In this document: positions 38,017-46,972 of the stretch, piece after piece | Layout: each line of letters begins with the position of its first letter | Numbering within the stretch: the stretch's first letter is position 1 | Source of the DNA: Mesorhizobium waimense | Lineage (GTDB): Bacteria; Pseudomonadota; Alphaproteobacteria; Rhizobiales; Rhizobiaceae | Assembly: GCF_003601975.1 (NCBI RefSeq) | Contig: NZ_QZWZ01000008.1 | Location: 179,239 to 243,238 of the forward strand | Direction: 5' to 3' | DNA length: 64,000 nt | Notes under the pieces: model-generated | Database searches by the model: none | Told to the model about the DNA's origin: nothing | What the model saw: the letters and a program-made list of their open reading frames with translations, nothing else | Program-made: the position numbers and the translations under genes

Positions 38017-39183
38017 TCAAATCACATTCAATTCCCTGAACGCCCTTCCCTCCGCCACCCGGCCATACCCAAAGGCCGAGCAGTCCACCGTCCTGTACCC
38101 GCCATGCACGATCAGTTCGGCCAGTGCCTTGCCGACCGCCGGCGCCTGCTGCAGGCCGTGGCCCGAGAATCCATTGGCAAAAAGAAAGTTCCCGACCTCC
38201 GGGTGCGGGCCGATCACTGCGTTCTGGTCGAGCGTGTTGTAATCATAGTGCCCTGCCCAGGCGCGTGTCGGCTTGATCGCCTCGAAGGCCGGGATGCGGG
38301 TCGCCAGCACCGGCCAGATCACCTCTTCGAACAGCGGCCAGTCCGGATCGAAATCCTTGGGATCGGCCGGGCCTTCACCTTCCTCCGGCTCGGCGCCGCC
38401 GGTGAGATAGACCGCGCCTTCCGGCCGGACATAGATGCCGCTCGGATCGACCAGCAGCGGCATGTCGGCATATTTCTCGCGTGCCTCGAACACGAAGACG
38501 TTGCGCTTGCGTGGCTCGACCGGCAGCACCAGCCCGGCCATATCTGCCACTTTGCCGGCATTCGGACCTGCGGCATTGACGACGATCCCGGCCTCCAACT
38601 TCTCGCCATCGTCCAGGGTCACGCTCACAACACGGTCGCCCTGCCGCTCGATGCCGGTGACATTCGCGGTGATGAAATCGATCCTTTTGTCGCGCAACGC
38701 CTTGCGGAACAGCATCAGCATGGCATGCGCGTCGAACCAGCCCTCGCCGGTGCGGCCATAGGCGCCGGCGGTGATGCCTTCGGCCGACAGCCAGGGGAAG
38801 CGACGCGTAAGCTGATCGGCATCCTCGAGCACGATATCGGCGCCCTCGGCCATCTGCGCCTCATGGTTGGCCTTCAGGATCGGCAGCCCGTTCTCGCCGG
38901 CCAGGATCAGATAGCCGCCCTCGCGAAAGCCGATATCGGCATCGGCGCCAAAAGTCTCCTTCAGCCGCCGGAACAGCTCCAGCGTGAACTGCGACAGCCG
39001 GATGTTTTCGGGGATCGAGAATTGCTGCCGTATCGAGGCCAGGGATAGCGTCGTCGCCGCATGGGCGAATTGCGGGTCGCGCTCGATCAGCGCGATCGAG
39101 CCGGAAAAGCCTTCCTCGCGTAGATAGTAGGCGACCGAGGAGCCGACGATGGCTCCGCCGATGATGACGATGTCGTAGCGCAC
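38017..39183 (-). CDS. FAD-dependent oxidoreductase, DAO (glycine/sarcosine oxidase) type
   Basis: The protein has 388 residues. The Rossmann motif YDIVIIGGAIVGSSVAYYL opens it, VVNAAGPNAGKVADMAG lies mid-protein, and FLFANGFSGHGLQQAPAVG binds FAD at the C-terminus (PF01266). The family oxidises N-methyl or amino acids; the substrate is unknown. GTG at 39183 is chosen because GAGAGG lies 7 nt upstream. An upstream ATG at 39255 would translate through a palindromic repeat. Confidence 0.88.
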   Translation of the reverse strand: MRYDIVIIGGAIVGSSVAYYLREEGFSGSIALIERDPQFAHAATTLSLASIRQQFSIPENIRLSQFTLELFRRLKETFGADADIGFREGGYLILAGENGLPILKANHEAQMAEGADIVLEDADQLTRRFPWLSAEGITAGAYGRTGEGWFDAHAMLMLFRKALRDKRIDFITANVTGIERQGDRVVSVTLDDGEKLEAGIVVNAAGPNAGKVADMAGLVLPVEPRKRNVFVFEAREKYADMPLLVDPSGIYVRPEGAVYLTGGAEPEEGEGPADPKDFDPDWPLFEEVIWPVLATRIPAFEAIKPTRAWAGHYDYNTLDQNAVIGPHPEVGNFLFANGFSGHGLQQAPAVGKALAELIVHGGYRTVDCSAFGYGRVAEGRAFRELNVI

Positions 39184-39203
39184 TCTTTCGCCTCTCCCGT
39201 TCT

Positions 39204-39252
39204 GAGCATGATCCCGAAAAGTGGGCGCCGGTTTTCGGAAAAGATCGTGTTC
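39204..39252. repeat. Rhizobial palindromic repeat, family B, copy 2
   Basis: GAGCATGATC ... GATCGTGTTC termini surround CCGAAAAGTGGGCGCCGGTTTTCGG; it is the same unit as 3843-3891. It separates the kinase stop from the oxidoreductase start. Confidence 0.75.
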
Positions 39253-39255
39253 CAA

Positions 39256-40836
39256 TCAAACAACCGGCAAAGTGATCTCGAAGCGCGTGCCGCTTTCGGA
39301 GTCAATCAGCCTCATCGTGCCATCATGCACTTTCAGGAGGGCCAGCACGATGCCCAGCCCCATCCCTGTGCCGCCGGACTCGCGGCGCGTGGTGAAGAAC
39401 GGCTCGAAGATGCGCGCTCGGTTGCTCGGCGAAATGCCGGCGCCGTCATCGCTGACAAGCACCGTCGCCTTGCCGTCCGCGCTGGTCGCCGAGAGCGAAA
39501 CCTGGCTCGCCCCGTGGCGCGCCGAATTGTCGATCAGATTGGCAAGCACGATGGCCGCGTTTTCACCGGAGATGCTGAGGCCGATGTCGCCGCCCGCCTC
39601 GACGCGGACCGCCAGCCTGTTTTCGACCGGCAGCAGCGCCAGCGCCGCACCGATCGAGGTGGTATCGCCGCTGGGGGCAAGGTTTTCGGCGCGCGCCAGA
39701 TCGAGCAGGCGGCGTACCAGCAGATTGAGCCGTCCTGCATCGGTGACGATATTGTTCGAAAACCGCCGCCGCTCGGCCTCGTCCATGGCAGCACCGGAAT
39801 CGCGTAAAAGCTCCGCCGCGCCCTGGATCGCCGTCAGTGGCGATTTGAGCTCATGCGAGACATGAGTGGCAAAGGTCTGGATGCTGTCGGAACGCGCCTG
39901 CAGCTTCTCGGCCATGTCGAGGAAGGCCGTAGAAAGCTCGGCCATCTCGCGCGTGCCGTGATGGTCGAGTGGCTTGATCGCCGTGCGGTCGCCGGCGGCG
40001 ATGCGCTTCGTCCGTTCGATCAGCCCGTAGATCGGCCGGCTGACGGTGCGCAGGAAGACCAGCCCGATCAGCAGCGTGCCGCCGACAATGGCGATCGCCG
40101 CCAGGGTCACCTTGCCGCGCTCGCCATAGAGATGCTTGACGATGTTGTTCGGCGTCCGCGACAGATAGACCACGCCGGCGACCTTGCCGTCGACAGCGAC
40201 CGGCATGGCGACGAAGACGCGCACCTTGGTGCCGCGGCTGACCGAATAGAGCGGCGGCGCCGGCTCCTCGGGGATCCGCAGCCTGAGCGCGCTGGCGTAG
40301 CGGCCGGCGAGCGCCTCACGCACCTCTTGAACCGCGCCCAGCGACTGGCCGACCTCTTCGCGCCCGGCAATGACGACGCCTTGGGGATCGAGCAGCCGGA
40401 AGCCGGCCAGCGTGGTTTTCTGCGTTTCCGAGAGGATACCTGACAGGCGCGCGCCGATTGCCGCGAAGGCTGGTTCGACGACGGCGATCGTAGCCGCCGG
40501 GCGGGTCGGCAGGACAGTGTCCGAGGCGAGGTCGAGACGCGGTTCGATCGGCCGGTAGGGCGAACTTGAATTGGCGGTCCGGCTCTCGGCGTCGCTTCCC
40601 TGTGCAGGCATCGGCACACCGAGTTTCCCTGGTGGAATGCCGGCCTCGCGCACATCCTGCGCATAAACAGCGGCAAGCACGGCGCCTTGCGCGATCAGTT
40701 CGGCCTCGGTCTGGCGGATCAGCTGGTTCTCGTAAAGCCGAAAGAAGAACAGGCCGACCAGCGGCAGCGCCATCACCACGACCAGGATGGCGATGACGAC
40801 CGTGGCAAGGCGCGGACGCCATTTGTCGGAGGTCAC
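39256..40836 (-). CDS. Sensor histidine kinase with periplasmic sensor domain
   Basis: The 526-residue protein has TM1 at 12-33, a periplasmic domain (about 34-242), TM2 at 243-263 and HAMP. The phosphoacceptor His328 lies in THVSHELKSPLTAI. The ATPase motifs are N (LANLIDNSARHG), G1 (VSDDGAGI), F and G2 (GTGMGLGI). The layout is CreC-like. GTG at 40836 overlaps the TGA of the regulator gene (GTGA). It is the third gene of an operon with a DUF4173 protein and the response regulator. Confidence 0.9.
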   Translation of the reverse strand: MTSDKWRPRLATVVIAILVVVMALPLVGLFFFRLYENQLIRQTEAELIAQGAVLAAVYAQDVREAGIPPGKLGVPMPAQGSDAESRTANSSSPYRPIEPRLDLASDTVLPTRPAATIAVVEPAFAAIGARLSGILSETQKTTLAGFRLLDPQGVVIAGREEVGQSLGAVQEVREALAGRYASALRLRIPEEPAPPLYSVSRGTKVRVFVAMPVAVDGKVAGVVYLSRTPNNIVKHLYGERGKVTLAAIAIVGGTLLIGLVFLRTVSRPIYGLIERTKRIAAGDRTAIKPLDHHGTREMAELSTAFLDMAEKLQARSDSIQTFATHVSHELKSPLTAIQGAAELLRDSGAAMDEAERRRFSNNIVTDAGRLNLLVRRLLDLARAENLAPSGDTTSIGAALALLPVENRLAVRVEAGGDIGLSISGENAAIVLANLIDNSARHGASQVSLSATSADGKATVLVSDDGAGISPSNRARIFEPFFTTRRESGGTGMGLGIVLALLKVHDGTMRLIDSESGTRFEITLPVV

Positions 40837-41525
40837 GCTCCGCACCGGCCGAGCCGGAAGCCGACGCCGTGCACGGTCTCGATCGCATCGCTGCAACCGG
40901 CCGCCGCCAGCTTGGCGCGAAGGTTGCGGATATGGCTGTCGACGGTGCGATCGGCGACATGGATGTTGGCAGCGTAGGCGTTGGCCATCACCGCATCGCG
41001 GGCGAGCACATGCGAGGGCCGCGCGAGGAAGCCTTTTAGGATCGCGAACTCTATTCCCGTCAGCGCCAACTCCTTTCCCTCAAAGCTGGCGCTGTGGCTG
41101 GCCGGCACCAGCACCAGCCTGCCATGCGAGAATTGCCGCTCGTCGCTCTCGGCCGGCGCCTGGCGGGCGCGCCGCAAAATGACGTTGACCCGCGCCACCA
41201 GCTCGCGCGGGCTGAACGGCTTGGTGACATAGTCGTCGCCGCCCATCTCCAGCCCCAGGATGCGGTCGATCTCTTCATCCCGCGCCGACAGGAACAGCAC
41301 TGGCACGTCGGATCGCTGCCTGAGCCTGCGGCAGACCTCTAGCCCGTCCATCTCCGGCATGCCGATGTCGAGCACGACGAGATCCGGCGCGCGGCGTTCG
41401 ATGGCCTGCAAGGCGGCCGCACCGTCGGATACAGAAACCGTCTTCATCCCCGCCTTTTCCAGCGCGAAGCAGATGATCTCGCGGATATGCGGATCGTCGT
41501 CGGCGACGAGGATGTTATGCGGCAT
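40833..41525 (-). CDS. OmpR/CreB-type response regulator
   Basis: The protein has 230 residues. The receiver has acidic Asp9-Asp11, phospho-acceptor Asp53 in VLDIGMPEMDG and Lys102 in TKPFSPRELVAR. The C-terminal winged helix ends VADRTVDSHIRNLRAKL and VHGVGFRLG. It is co-transcribed with the histidine kinase (4-nt overlap) and the DUF4173 gene 3 nt upstream. Confidence 0.93.
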   Translation of the reverse strand: MPHNILVADDDPHIREIICFALEKAGMKTVSVSDGAAALQAIERRAPDLVVLDIGMPEMDGLEVCRRLRQRSDVPVLFLSARDEEIDRILGLEMGGDDYVTKPFSPRELVARVNVILRRARQAPAESDERQFSHGRLVLVPASHSASFEGKELALTGIEFAILKGFLARPSHVLARDAVMANAYAANIHVADRTVDSHIRNLRAKLAAAGCSDAIETVHGVGFRLGRCGA

Positions 41526-41528
41526 CGA

Positions 41529-43052
41529 TCAGCGGCTCGGCACGTAAGGTTCGGAACGCTGAGGAACCACGAGCGGGCCTCTTTTGTCGAGAGTGCGTAA
41601 AAGCCGCCAGTCGCGAAAACTCCAGGCCCGCCAGTTTTTCTGGACGGCGCGATAGTGGTCGCCGGTCGCGAGGTCGACCACGTCGGTGGCCAATGTTCCC
41701 CTCTTATGCTCGAAGAACCGATCGAGGGCCGGTAGGGCAACTGGGCCAAGCGAGCGGACATATTCGAGATCGAGCGGAACGCCTTGCCCGGTCATTTCAA
41801 GGGAATGGTCGACATTGTAGTTGGCGATCAGCGCTGCGAAATTGATGAAACAGCAGGCATAAAGCGTCGCCGATAACGTCAGAAGATTGGCGGACAGCAG
41901 CCATTCGCTGGATTTTCGCAGCGCAATGCGGGCGATGATGAGCGCAAGGCCCGCCGCCACCAGCCCCATCCAGACGAAAGCGGCGATGCGCAGATAGGTC
42001 AGCGCGTAGATGCCGACATAGAGGTCGAGCCGCAGAATCGAGGAGATGACCAGCACGATGTTCTGCGCCACCCAGGCATAGACCAGCCGGCGGATCAGCG
42101 GATCGTTGGAGGTTTCGCTGCCCGGCCGCAGCGCCGCCAGCACGAAGCCGGCGGCGAGTAGCGCGGTGACGATCAATGGATAGGCACCGCGATGCGCGTA
42201 GGCGGCGTAGGTCAACCCGTCGGGAAGCACGACGCCGCCCCAGAGATAGGTGGCGTCGAGCGCGGTCTGCAGCGCAAACAGGATGTTGAACACGATGAGT
42301 GCGCGCAGGATCGCGCCTTTGCCGAAGACGATGTCTTCGATCGTGGTGACGGCTTTTGGCGGCGGCGGCGCAACGGCAGGCACGGTCAACGCCAAACGCG
42401 GTATCCGGCGAAGAAAGCGCGGCAGGCGCGGGCGCAAAAAGGCCCAGACGCCGGCAAGCACCAGCAGCCAGAAGATCAGCCGTGCCAGCTGGACGAGATC
42501 GAGCAGCGCGAACAGGTCGATCAGCGTGAACCAGTATTCGATGACCGGATTGGCGGCACCGAACAGGGCAAGGAACACCGCGCCAAGCGCCAGCGGCATC
42601 ACCCAGACGGCGATTGCCGCGAGCCGGATGCGCCGCCGGCCAAGCCGCCGTGCCGCCTTGCGCCAGCGGAAGAAGTCGCGAATGAGCCGGTACGGTGCGG
42701 AGAGCAGGAAGACTGAGAGCTGGCCGGCGATGCGGGCAAGGCTGGTACGCAGCCGTCCAGCGAGCGAAAGCGCGAACACCGCCAGGGCCACAAGAGTGAT
42801 CGAGACCGACAAGGGGCTGACGTTCTCGACCAGCGGCAGCAGCGCGACGAACAGGGCGGCCGGCTTGAGCCAGAGCCTGGCGTCGCTGAAGGCCGAAGGA
42901 TGCACGGCCACGACCGCACCGGCGATCAGGATGGCGAACAGCAAGAAATTGATGCCGGCGGGCTGGCCATAGAAGAAAAAATCCGCCAGCCCGACCAGCA
43001 GCACGGCGATGCCGAAGCGGCTGCAATAGCTCGGGACGAGGAAAGCCGTCAT
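41529..43052 (-). CDS. DUF4173 family polytopic membrane protein
   Basis: The protein has 507 residues with about twelve hydrophobic segments. The middle and C-terminal parts (FNILFALQTALDATYLWGG, GLTYAAYAHRGAYPLIVTAL, DLYVGIYALTYLRIAAFVWM) match DUF4173 (PF13777). The function is unknown. Its position as first gene of a DUF4173-regulator-kinase operon suggests it senses or supplies the signal, which is inference. ATG at 43052 opens at the first helix. Confidence 0.85.
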   Translation of the reverse strand: MTAFLVPSYCSRFGIAVLLVGLADFFFYGQPAGINFLLFAILIAGAVVAVHPSAFSDARLWLKPAALFVALLPLVENVSPLSVSITLVALAVFALSLAGRLRTSLARIAGQLSVFLLSAPYRLIRDFFRWRKAARRLGRRRIRLAAIAVWVMPLALGAVFLALFGAANPVIEYWFTLIDLFALLDLVQLARLIFWLLVLAGVWAFLRPRLPRFLRRIPRLALTVPAVAPPPPKAVTTIEDIVFGKGAILRALIVFNILFALQTALDATYLWGGVVLPDGLTYAAYAHRGAYPLIVTALLAAGFVLAALRPGSETSNDPLIRRLVYAWVAQNIVLVISSILRLDLYVGIYALTYLRIAAFVWMGLVAAGLALIIARIALRKSSEWLLSANLLTLSATLYACCFINFAALIANYNVDHSLEMTGQGVPLDLEYVRSLGPVALPALDRFFEHKRGTLATDVVDLATGDHYRAVQKNWRAWSFRDWRLLRTLDKRGPLVVPQRSEPYVPSR

Positions 43053-43342
43053 GAGCGAATGGTCCTCGCTTCTGTCGCCCGGCCGGGATGTCTCGGCCGC
43101 GATCTCGGGATGAAGGGCAGCAGGCTCGCAGTCGGGCGGACCTTTGGCGGATCGACGAGCCACCAGCCTTCGCTGCGCAGCCGATACGGCAGGGACCAAC
43201 GGAGATTTGTTCGCTCTTGCATGCCGCCTGTCTCGCAAGCCGGCAGGGAAGGGGCACGGCGGTTTGGAGGAGGTTTTCCGCAGTTCCGTGCAGTTTTCGT
43301 GCAGGGCTTGCCTCGTTCCGCCACAGGCGGCATAGATCGGGC

Positions 43343-44214
43343 ATGAGTGAAACCTACCGCCCGCGCCGCTTTACATTCCCGGCTCGAACGACAAGGCGCT
43401 GGCCAAGATCGCTTCGCTCGCTTGCGACGCCGTCATCATCGACCTCGAAGACGCCGTCGCGCCGGCCGACAAGCTTGCGGCGCGCGAGAAGCTGGCGGGC
43501 ATCTTTGCCAACCGCCCGAACCGGCGCTGCGAAATGATCGTGCGCGTCAATGCGCTGTCCAGCGAATGGGGCGCCGACGATGTGCTGGCGACCGCGAAAG
43601 TCGAGGCCGACGGCATCCTCTTGCCCAAGGTGGTGACGCCGCGCGACGTGCTCGAGGCCGGCGATGTGCTCGACGACAATTTTGCCCCGGATACGGTCAA
43701 GATCTGGGCGATGATCGAGACGCCGAAAGCCTTGCTCAACATCGGCGCCATTGCCGAACTGGGCCGCGACCCAGCCTCGCGGCTTGCTTGTTTCGTTGCC
43801 GGAACGAATGATCTGATCAAAGAGACCGGCATCCTGGCCACGCCGGACCGGCGCTATCTCATGCCCTGGCTGATGCAGATGGTGCTGGCGGCGCGCGCTG
43901 GCGGTCTCGATATTCTCGACGGCGTCTCCAACGATTTTCGCGATTCTGATGCCTTGGCCCGTGAATGCACGGAAGCAGCCGCCATGGGATTCGACGGCAA
44001 GTCGCTCATCCACCCGGCCCAGATCGAAGGGGCGAACCGCGCCTTTGCACCGTCCGCAGAGGCAGTGGCCGCGGCGCGCGCGGTGAAGGACGCCTTCGCG
44101 CTTGCCGAAAATGCCGGCAAAGGGGTGATCGCGCTGAACGGCAAAATGGTCGAGCGGCTGCATCTGGCGCAGGCCGAAAAACTGCTGGCGAAGGCGGCCG
44201 CCATCGGCGCATGA
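43343..44214 (+). pseudogene. HpcH/HpaI (CitE-like) CoA ester lyase with N-terminal frameshift
   Basis: The body reads LYIPGSNDKALAKIASLACD, DLEDAVAP, MIETPKALLNI, AGTNDLIKETG and GKSLIHPAQIE, a clear CitE/malyl-CoA lyase-like TIM barrel (PF03328). The expected start MSETYRPRR is at ATG 43343 but in a different frame. LYIPG starts at 43369 and its frame has TGA at 43348-43350 with no start codon between. A deletion of one base (or seven) near 43368 explains this. Otherwise translation could only start at ATG 43534, losing the first barrel strands. Real mutation and sequence error are both possible. Confidence 0.75.
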
Positions 44215-44261
44215 TGCCCACGTAGAGCGCGGGCTATAGGTACTCACGACAGGACTTGAAA

Positions 44262-44468
44262 ATGAAACTCTACCGCTTTCTGTCCGCTCCGGACGATGCC
44301 AGCTTCTGCCACAAGGTGACGGCGGCGCTGAACAAGGGCTGGCACCTGTTCGGGTCGCCGACCTACGCCTACGACAAGAAGACCAAGACCATGCGTTGCG
44401 GCCAGGCGGTGGTGAAGGATATCGAGGGTCAGGAATACGGCCCCGACACCAAGCTCAGCGACTGGTAG
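44262..44468 (+). CDS. DUF1737 small protein
   Basis: The protein has 68 residues: KLYRFLSAPDDASFCHKVTA, then GWHLFGSPTYAYD. It matches DUF1737 (PF08410), a small single-domain family of unknown function. ATG at 44262 has AGGA 8 nt upstream. It follows the CitE-like gene. Confidence 0.85.
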   Translation: MKLYRFLSAPDDASFCHKVTAALNKGWHLFGSPTYAYDKKTKTMRCGQAVVKDIEGQEYGPDTKLSDW

Positions 44469-44492
44469 GGTTTGCCAAGCTGCGACGCAGGG

Positions 44493-44629
44493 TGTGTTGA
44501 AATTCAGGTCAGGCTGCGCCGAGGATGGTGGTTTCCGAGAACCGGAGCGGAGCGTACTTGAAGTACGTGAGCACACCGGAAGCGCAGGGAACCGCCGTTC
44601 GCAGGCCGGCATCACCTGAATATCGACAC
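44493..44629. repeat. MITE-like element with 17-bp terminal inverted repeats
   Basis: TGTGTTGAAATTCAGGT (44493-44509) is mirrored by ACCTGAATATCGACACA (44613-44629), 15 of 17 positions matching. The 137-nt unit contains an internal palindrome GCGTACTTGAAGTACG and no gene. It abuts the stop codon of the zinc peptidase. Confidence 0.7.
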
Positions 44630-44632
44630 AGC

Positions 44633-45055
44633 CTACTCGGCCGCCTCTTCGATACGCTCCATATCATCGTCCGACAGGCCGAAATGGTGGCCGATCTCGT
44701 GGATCAGCACGTGGGTGACGATGTCGCCTAGCGTCTCCTCGTTCTCGGCCCAGTAGTCGAGGATGGCGCGGCGGTAGAGCGTGATGCGGTTCGGCCCCTC
44801 GCCGGTCTGCGGGTTCCAGCGCTCGGCGATGCCGCGTCCCTCGAACAGGCCGAGCAGGTCGAACGGCGTTTCCAAGGACAGATCGTCCATGATCTCGTCG
44901 GTCGGAAAGTCGGCGATCTGGATGACGATCTCGCCGGTCAGCTTGCGGAAATCCTCCGGCAGATGGGCGTAGGCCTCCAGCGCCAGGAACTCCATCTCCT
45001 CCATCGACGGCGAAAGCTGGTCGTGCCAGGTGCGGGTCTTGTAGATGCGGGCCAT
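44633..45055 (-). CDS. Zincin-like metallopeptidase (DUF1025)
   Basis: The protein has 140 residues. HEIGHHFGLSDDD near the C-terminus contains His119, Glu120 and His123, with a following Asp, as in the minimal zincin family PF06262. Members are small predicted metallopeptidases with no known substrate. ATG at 45055. Confidence 0.88.
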   Translation of the reverse strand: MARIYKTRTWHDQLSPSMEEMEFLALEAYAHLPEDFRKLTGEIVIQIADFPTDEIMDDLSLETPFDLLGLFEGRGIAERWNPQTGEGPNRITLYRRAILDYWAENEETLGDIVTHVLIHEIGHHFGLSDDDMERIEEAAE

Positions 45056-45189
45056 GCTTTGTCCTTTGATCCCGGCATATAGGCTTTCGTGCCGGTCCAG
45101 GCAAATAAGCGGCAATTCGTATTTCAGATCCTTTGCGGCTGTCGGGGAATCGCGTACGGGTCAGTTCCGGCCATGTATCAGGAGCTCCC

Positions 45190-45822
45190 ATGCCGGACCT
45201 TTCCACCCTTGGACTTTTTGCGATTGCTTGCCTCGCTTTGACTGCGACACCGGGGCCGGACATGCTTTTGATCGCATCCCGCAGCGCAAGTCAGGGGCGC
45301 GCGGCGGGCCTGGCAACCTATATCGGCATCGCCGCCGGGACATATTGCCATGCGCTGGCCGCCGCCTTCGGCCTGTCGCAGCTGTTCCTTGCTGCTCCCA
45401 TCGCTTACGACATCGTGCGTTATGCCGGCGCGGCCTACCTCGCCTATCTCGCCTGGAAAGCGTTCCGTGCCGACGGCACGGCGCTGACACCGGTCGCCGG
45501 CCTGCCGCGCTACTCGCAAACCCGCATCTTCCGGCAGGGATTGCTGACCAACCTGCTCAATCCGAAGATGGCGCTGTTCGTGCTGGCGCTTTTCCCGCAG
45601 TTCGTGCAGCCGCAGGCGGGTTCGGTGGCTGCGCAGATCCTGGTGCTGGCGACCGTCCTCAATCTGATCGGGCTGATGGTCAATGGCCTGGTCATCCTGA
45701 CCGCGAGCCGGATCGGTACGGCACTGTCGAGGCGCACGCGGTTTCAGCGGGCGCCCCAGCTGTTGCTGGGAACCGTATTTGCAGGGCTTGCGGCACGGTT
45801 GGCCTTCGGTGGCCAACGCTAA
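45190..45822 (+). CDS. LysE/RhtB family exporter
   Basis: The protein has 210 residues and six helices. TATPGPDMLLI and GLLTNLLNPKMALFVL are the LysE/RhtB signatures. It is a second member besides 13660-14301. The substrate is unknown. ATG at 45190 begins directly before helix 1. Confidence 0.9.
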   Translation: MPDLSTLGLFAIACLALTATPGPDMLLIASRSASQGRAAGLATYIGIAAGTYCHALAAAFGLSQLFLAAPIAYDIVRYAGAAYLAYLAWKAFRADGTALTPVAGLPRYSQTRIFRQGLLTNLLNPKMALFVLALFPQFVQPQAGSVAAQILVLATVLNLIGLMVNGLVILTASRIGTALSRRTRFQRAPQLLLGTVFAGLAARLAFGGQR

Positions 45823-45893
45823 GCGCGTTACCGCAGAGGAATAAATTCCCCATGACTCCGCTTGACTCTTTCAGCACCCTCTGGAATCTATAA

Positions 45894-45908
45894 GAACATA
45901 ACAGGAAC
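45894..45908. promoter_or_regulatory. LexA (SOS) box upstream of imuA
   Basis: GAAC-ATAACAG-GAAC is the reverse form of the alphaproteobacterial LexA site GTTC-N7-GTTC. It lies 24 nt before the imuA ATG, next to TATAAG at 45889-45894, where LexA would block the promoter. Confidence 0.85.
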
Positions 45909-45931
45909 ACTGCTGCTGAAAGTTAACCGTC

Positions 45932-46972
45932 ATGGCGATGACCGCCGTGGCGCGGGAGACCGTTTTTGCCCTGCGCCGCCAGATCGCGAAGATCGAGGGA
46001 ACGCTGCCCGAGCGCCTGGCGGCGCCGGCCGGCGCGCAGTCTGGCGCCCGTCCTGACGTCGATGCCGGCCCCGGTATCGCGCCCGAACTCACGCCCGAGA
46101 TCATAATTCTCCGACGCGGCCTCGCCGTGGCATCGCCCGATGCGTTCCTACGCACCGGCATCGAGCGTCTCGATACAGCGCTCAGCGGCGGCCTGCCGAA
46201 GGCGGCGCTGAGTGAAATCCATGGCGCCGAGACCCGCGACGCCGGGGCCGTCGCTGGCTTTGCGCTGTCGCTCACCAGCCTGATCCTCAAGCAAGAGCCG
46301 CACCTGCCCGTGCTGTGGATCGGCACATCGGAGATTTTTCGCGAAGCCGGCTTTCCCTATGCCAGGGGGCTGCATGGCCTGTTCGGCATCGAACCGGAGC
46401 AACTTCTGTTTTCCGAGGCGCCAAAACTCGTCGATGCGCTGTGGATCGCCGAGGAGGCCGCCCGCATGACGGCGCTGGCCGCCGTCATCCTAGAGATACG
46501 CGGCAACCCGCAACGGCTGGACCTCACCGCGACGCGACGGCTGCACGCGCGGGCGCAAAACGCCGGCCGGCCGGTCCTGCTTTTGCGCCAGGCCGGCGAG
46601 GCAGAACCCACCGCCGCACCCGTGCGCCTCATCGTGTCGGCCGCTCCCGCGGCCAGCCGCGACACCATCGCCGGGCCGCTCGCCGGGTCGATCGGCCGCC
46701 CCGCCTTCACCGTCAGCATCGGCAAGAGCCGCACCGCTCTGCCCGGACAATTCACACTGGAGTGGAACCCCGATGAACACACTTTTGAGGAAAGACGGCA
46801 AGAACGGGCAACGAATCCTGTCGCTGTGGTTCCCGCATCTGGCCGCCGAACGCATCCTGCGCCAGCGTCTGGGGCGGTCCTGGCGTTCCCGGCCGTCGGA
46901 TCACCTGCCGCTGGTGATCAGCCATCGCGACCGCAACGCCCAGCGCATATCAGCCCTCGACGAGCGGGCTGA
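45932..46972 (+). CDS. imuA: ImuA, SOS mutagenesis accessory protein
   Basis: The protein has 346 residues with a RecA-like fold: RTGIERLDTALSGGLPKAAL, VLWIGTSEIFREAGFPYARG, GLHGLFGIEPEQLLF. It lacks an intact Walker A. ImuA works with ImuB and DnaE2 in damage-induced translesion synthesis. The last 67 codons (after [13 protein letters not shown]) overlap imuB in another frame for 200 nt, and this Pro/Ser/Arg tail may be the product of an unselected frame. A LexA box lies upstream. Confidence 0.9.
   Translation: MAMTAVARETVFALRRQIAKIEGTLPERLAAPAGAQSGARPDVDAGPGIAPELTPEIIILRRGLAVASPDAFLRTGIERLDTALSGGLPKAALSEIHGAETRDAGAVAGFALSLTSLILKQEPHLPVLWIGTSEIFREAGFPYARGLHGLFGIEPEQLLFSEAPKLVDALWIAEEAARMTALAAVILEIRGNPQRLDLTATRRLHARAQNAGRPVLLLRQAGEAEPTAAPVRLIVSAAPAASRDTIAGPLAGSIGRPAFTVSIGKSRTALPGQFTLEWNPDEHTFEERRQERATNPVAVVPASGRRTHPAPASGAVLAFPAVGSPAAGDQPSRPQRPAHISPRRAG

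Noticed and set aside
39184..39255. N-terminal extension of the FAD oxidoreductase from ATG 39255
   Set aside because: It would be translated from the palindromic repeat; GTG 39183 has a ribosome site and begins at the Rossmann strand.
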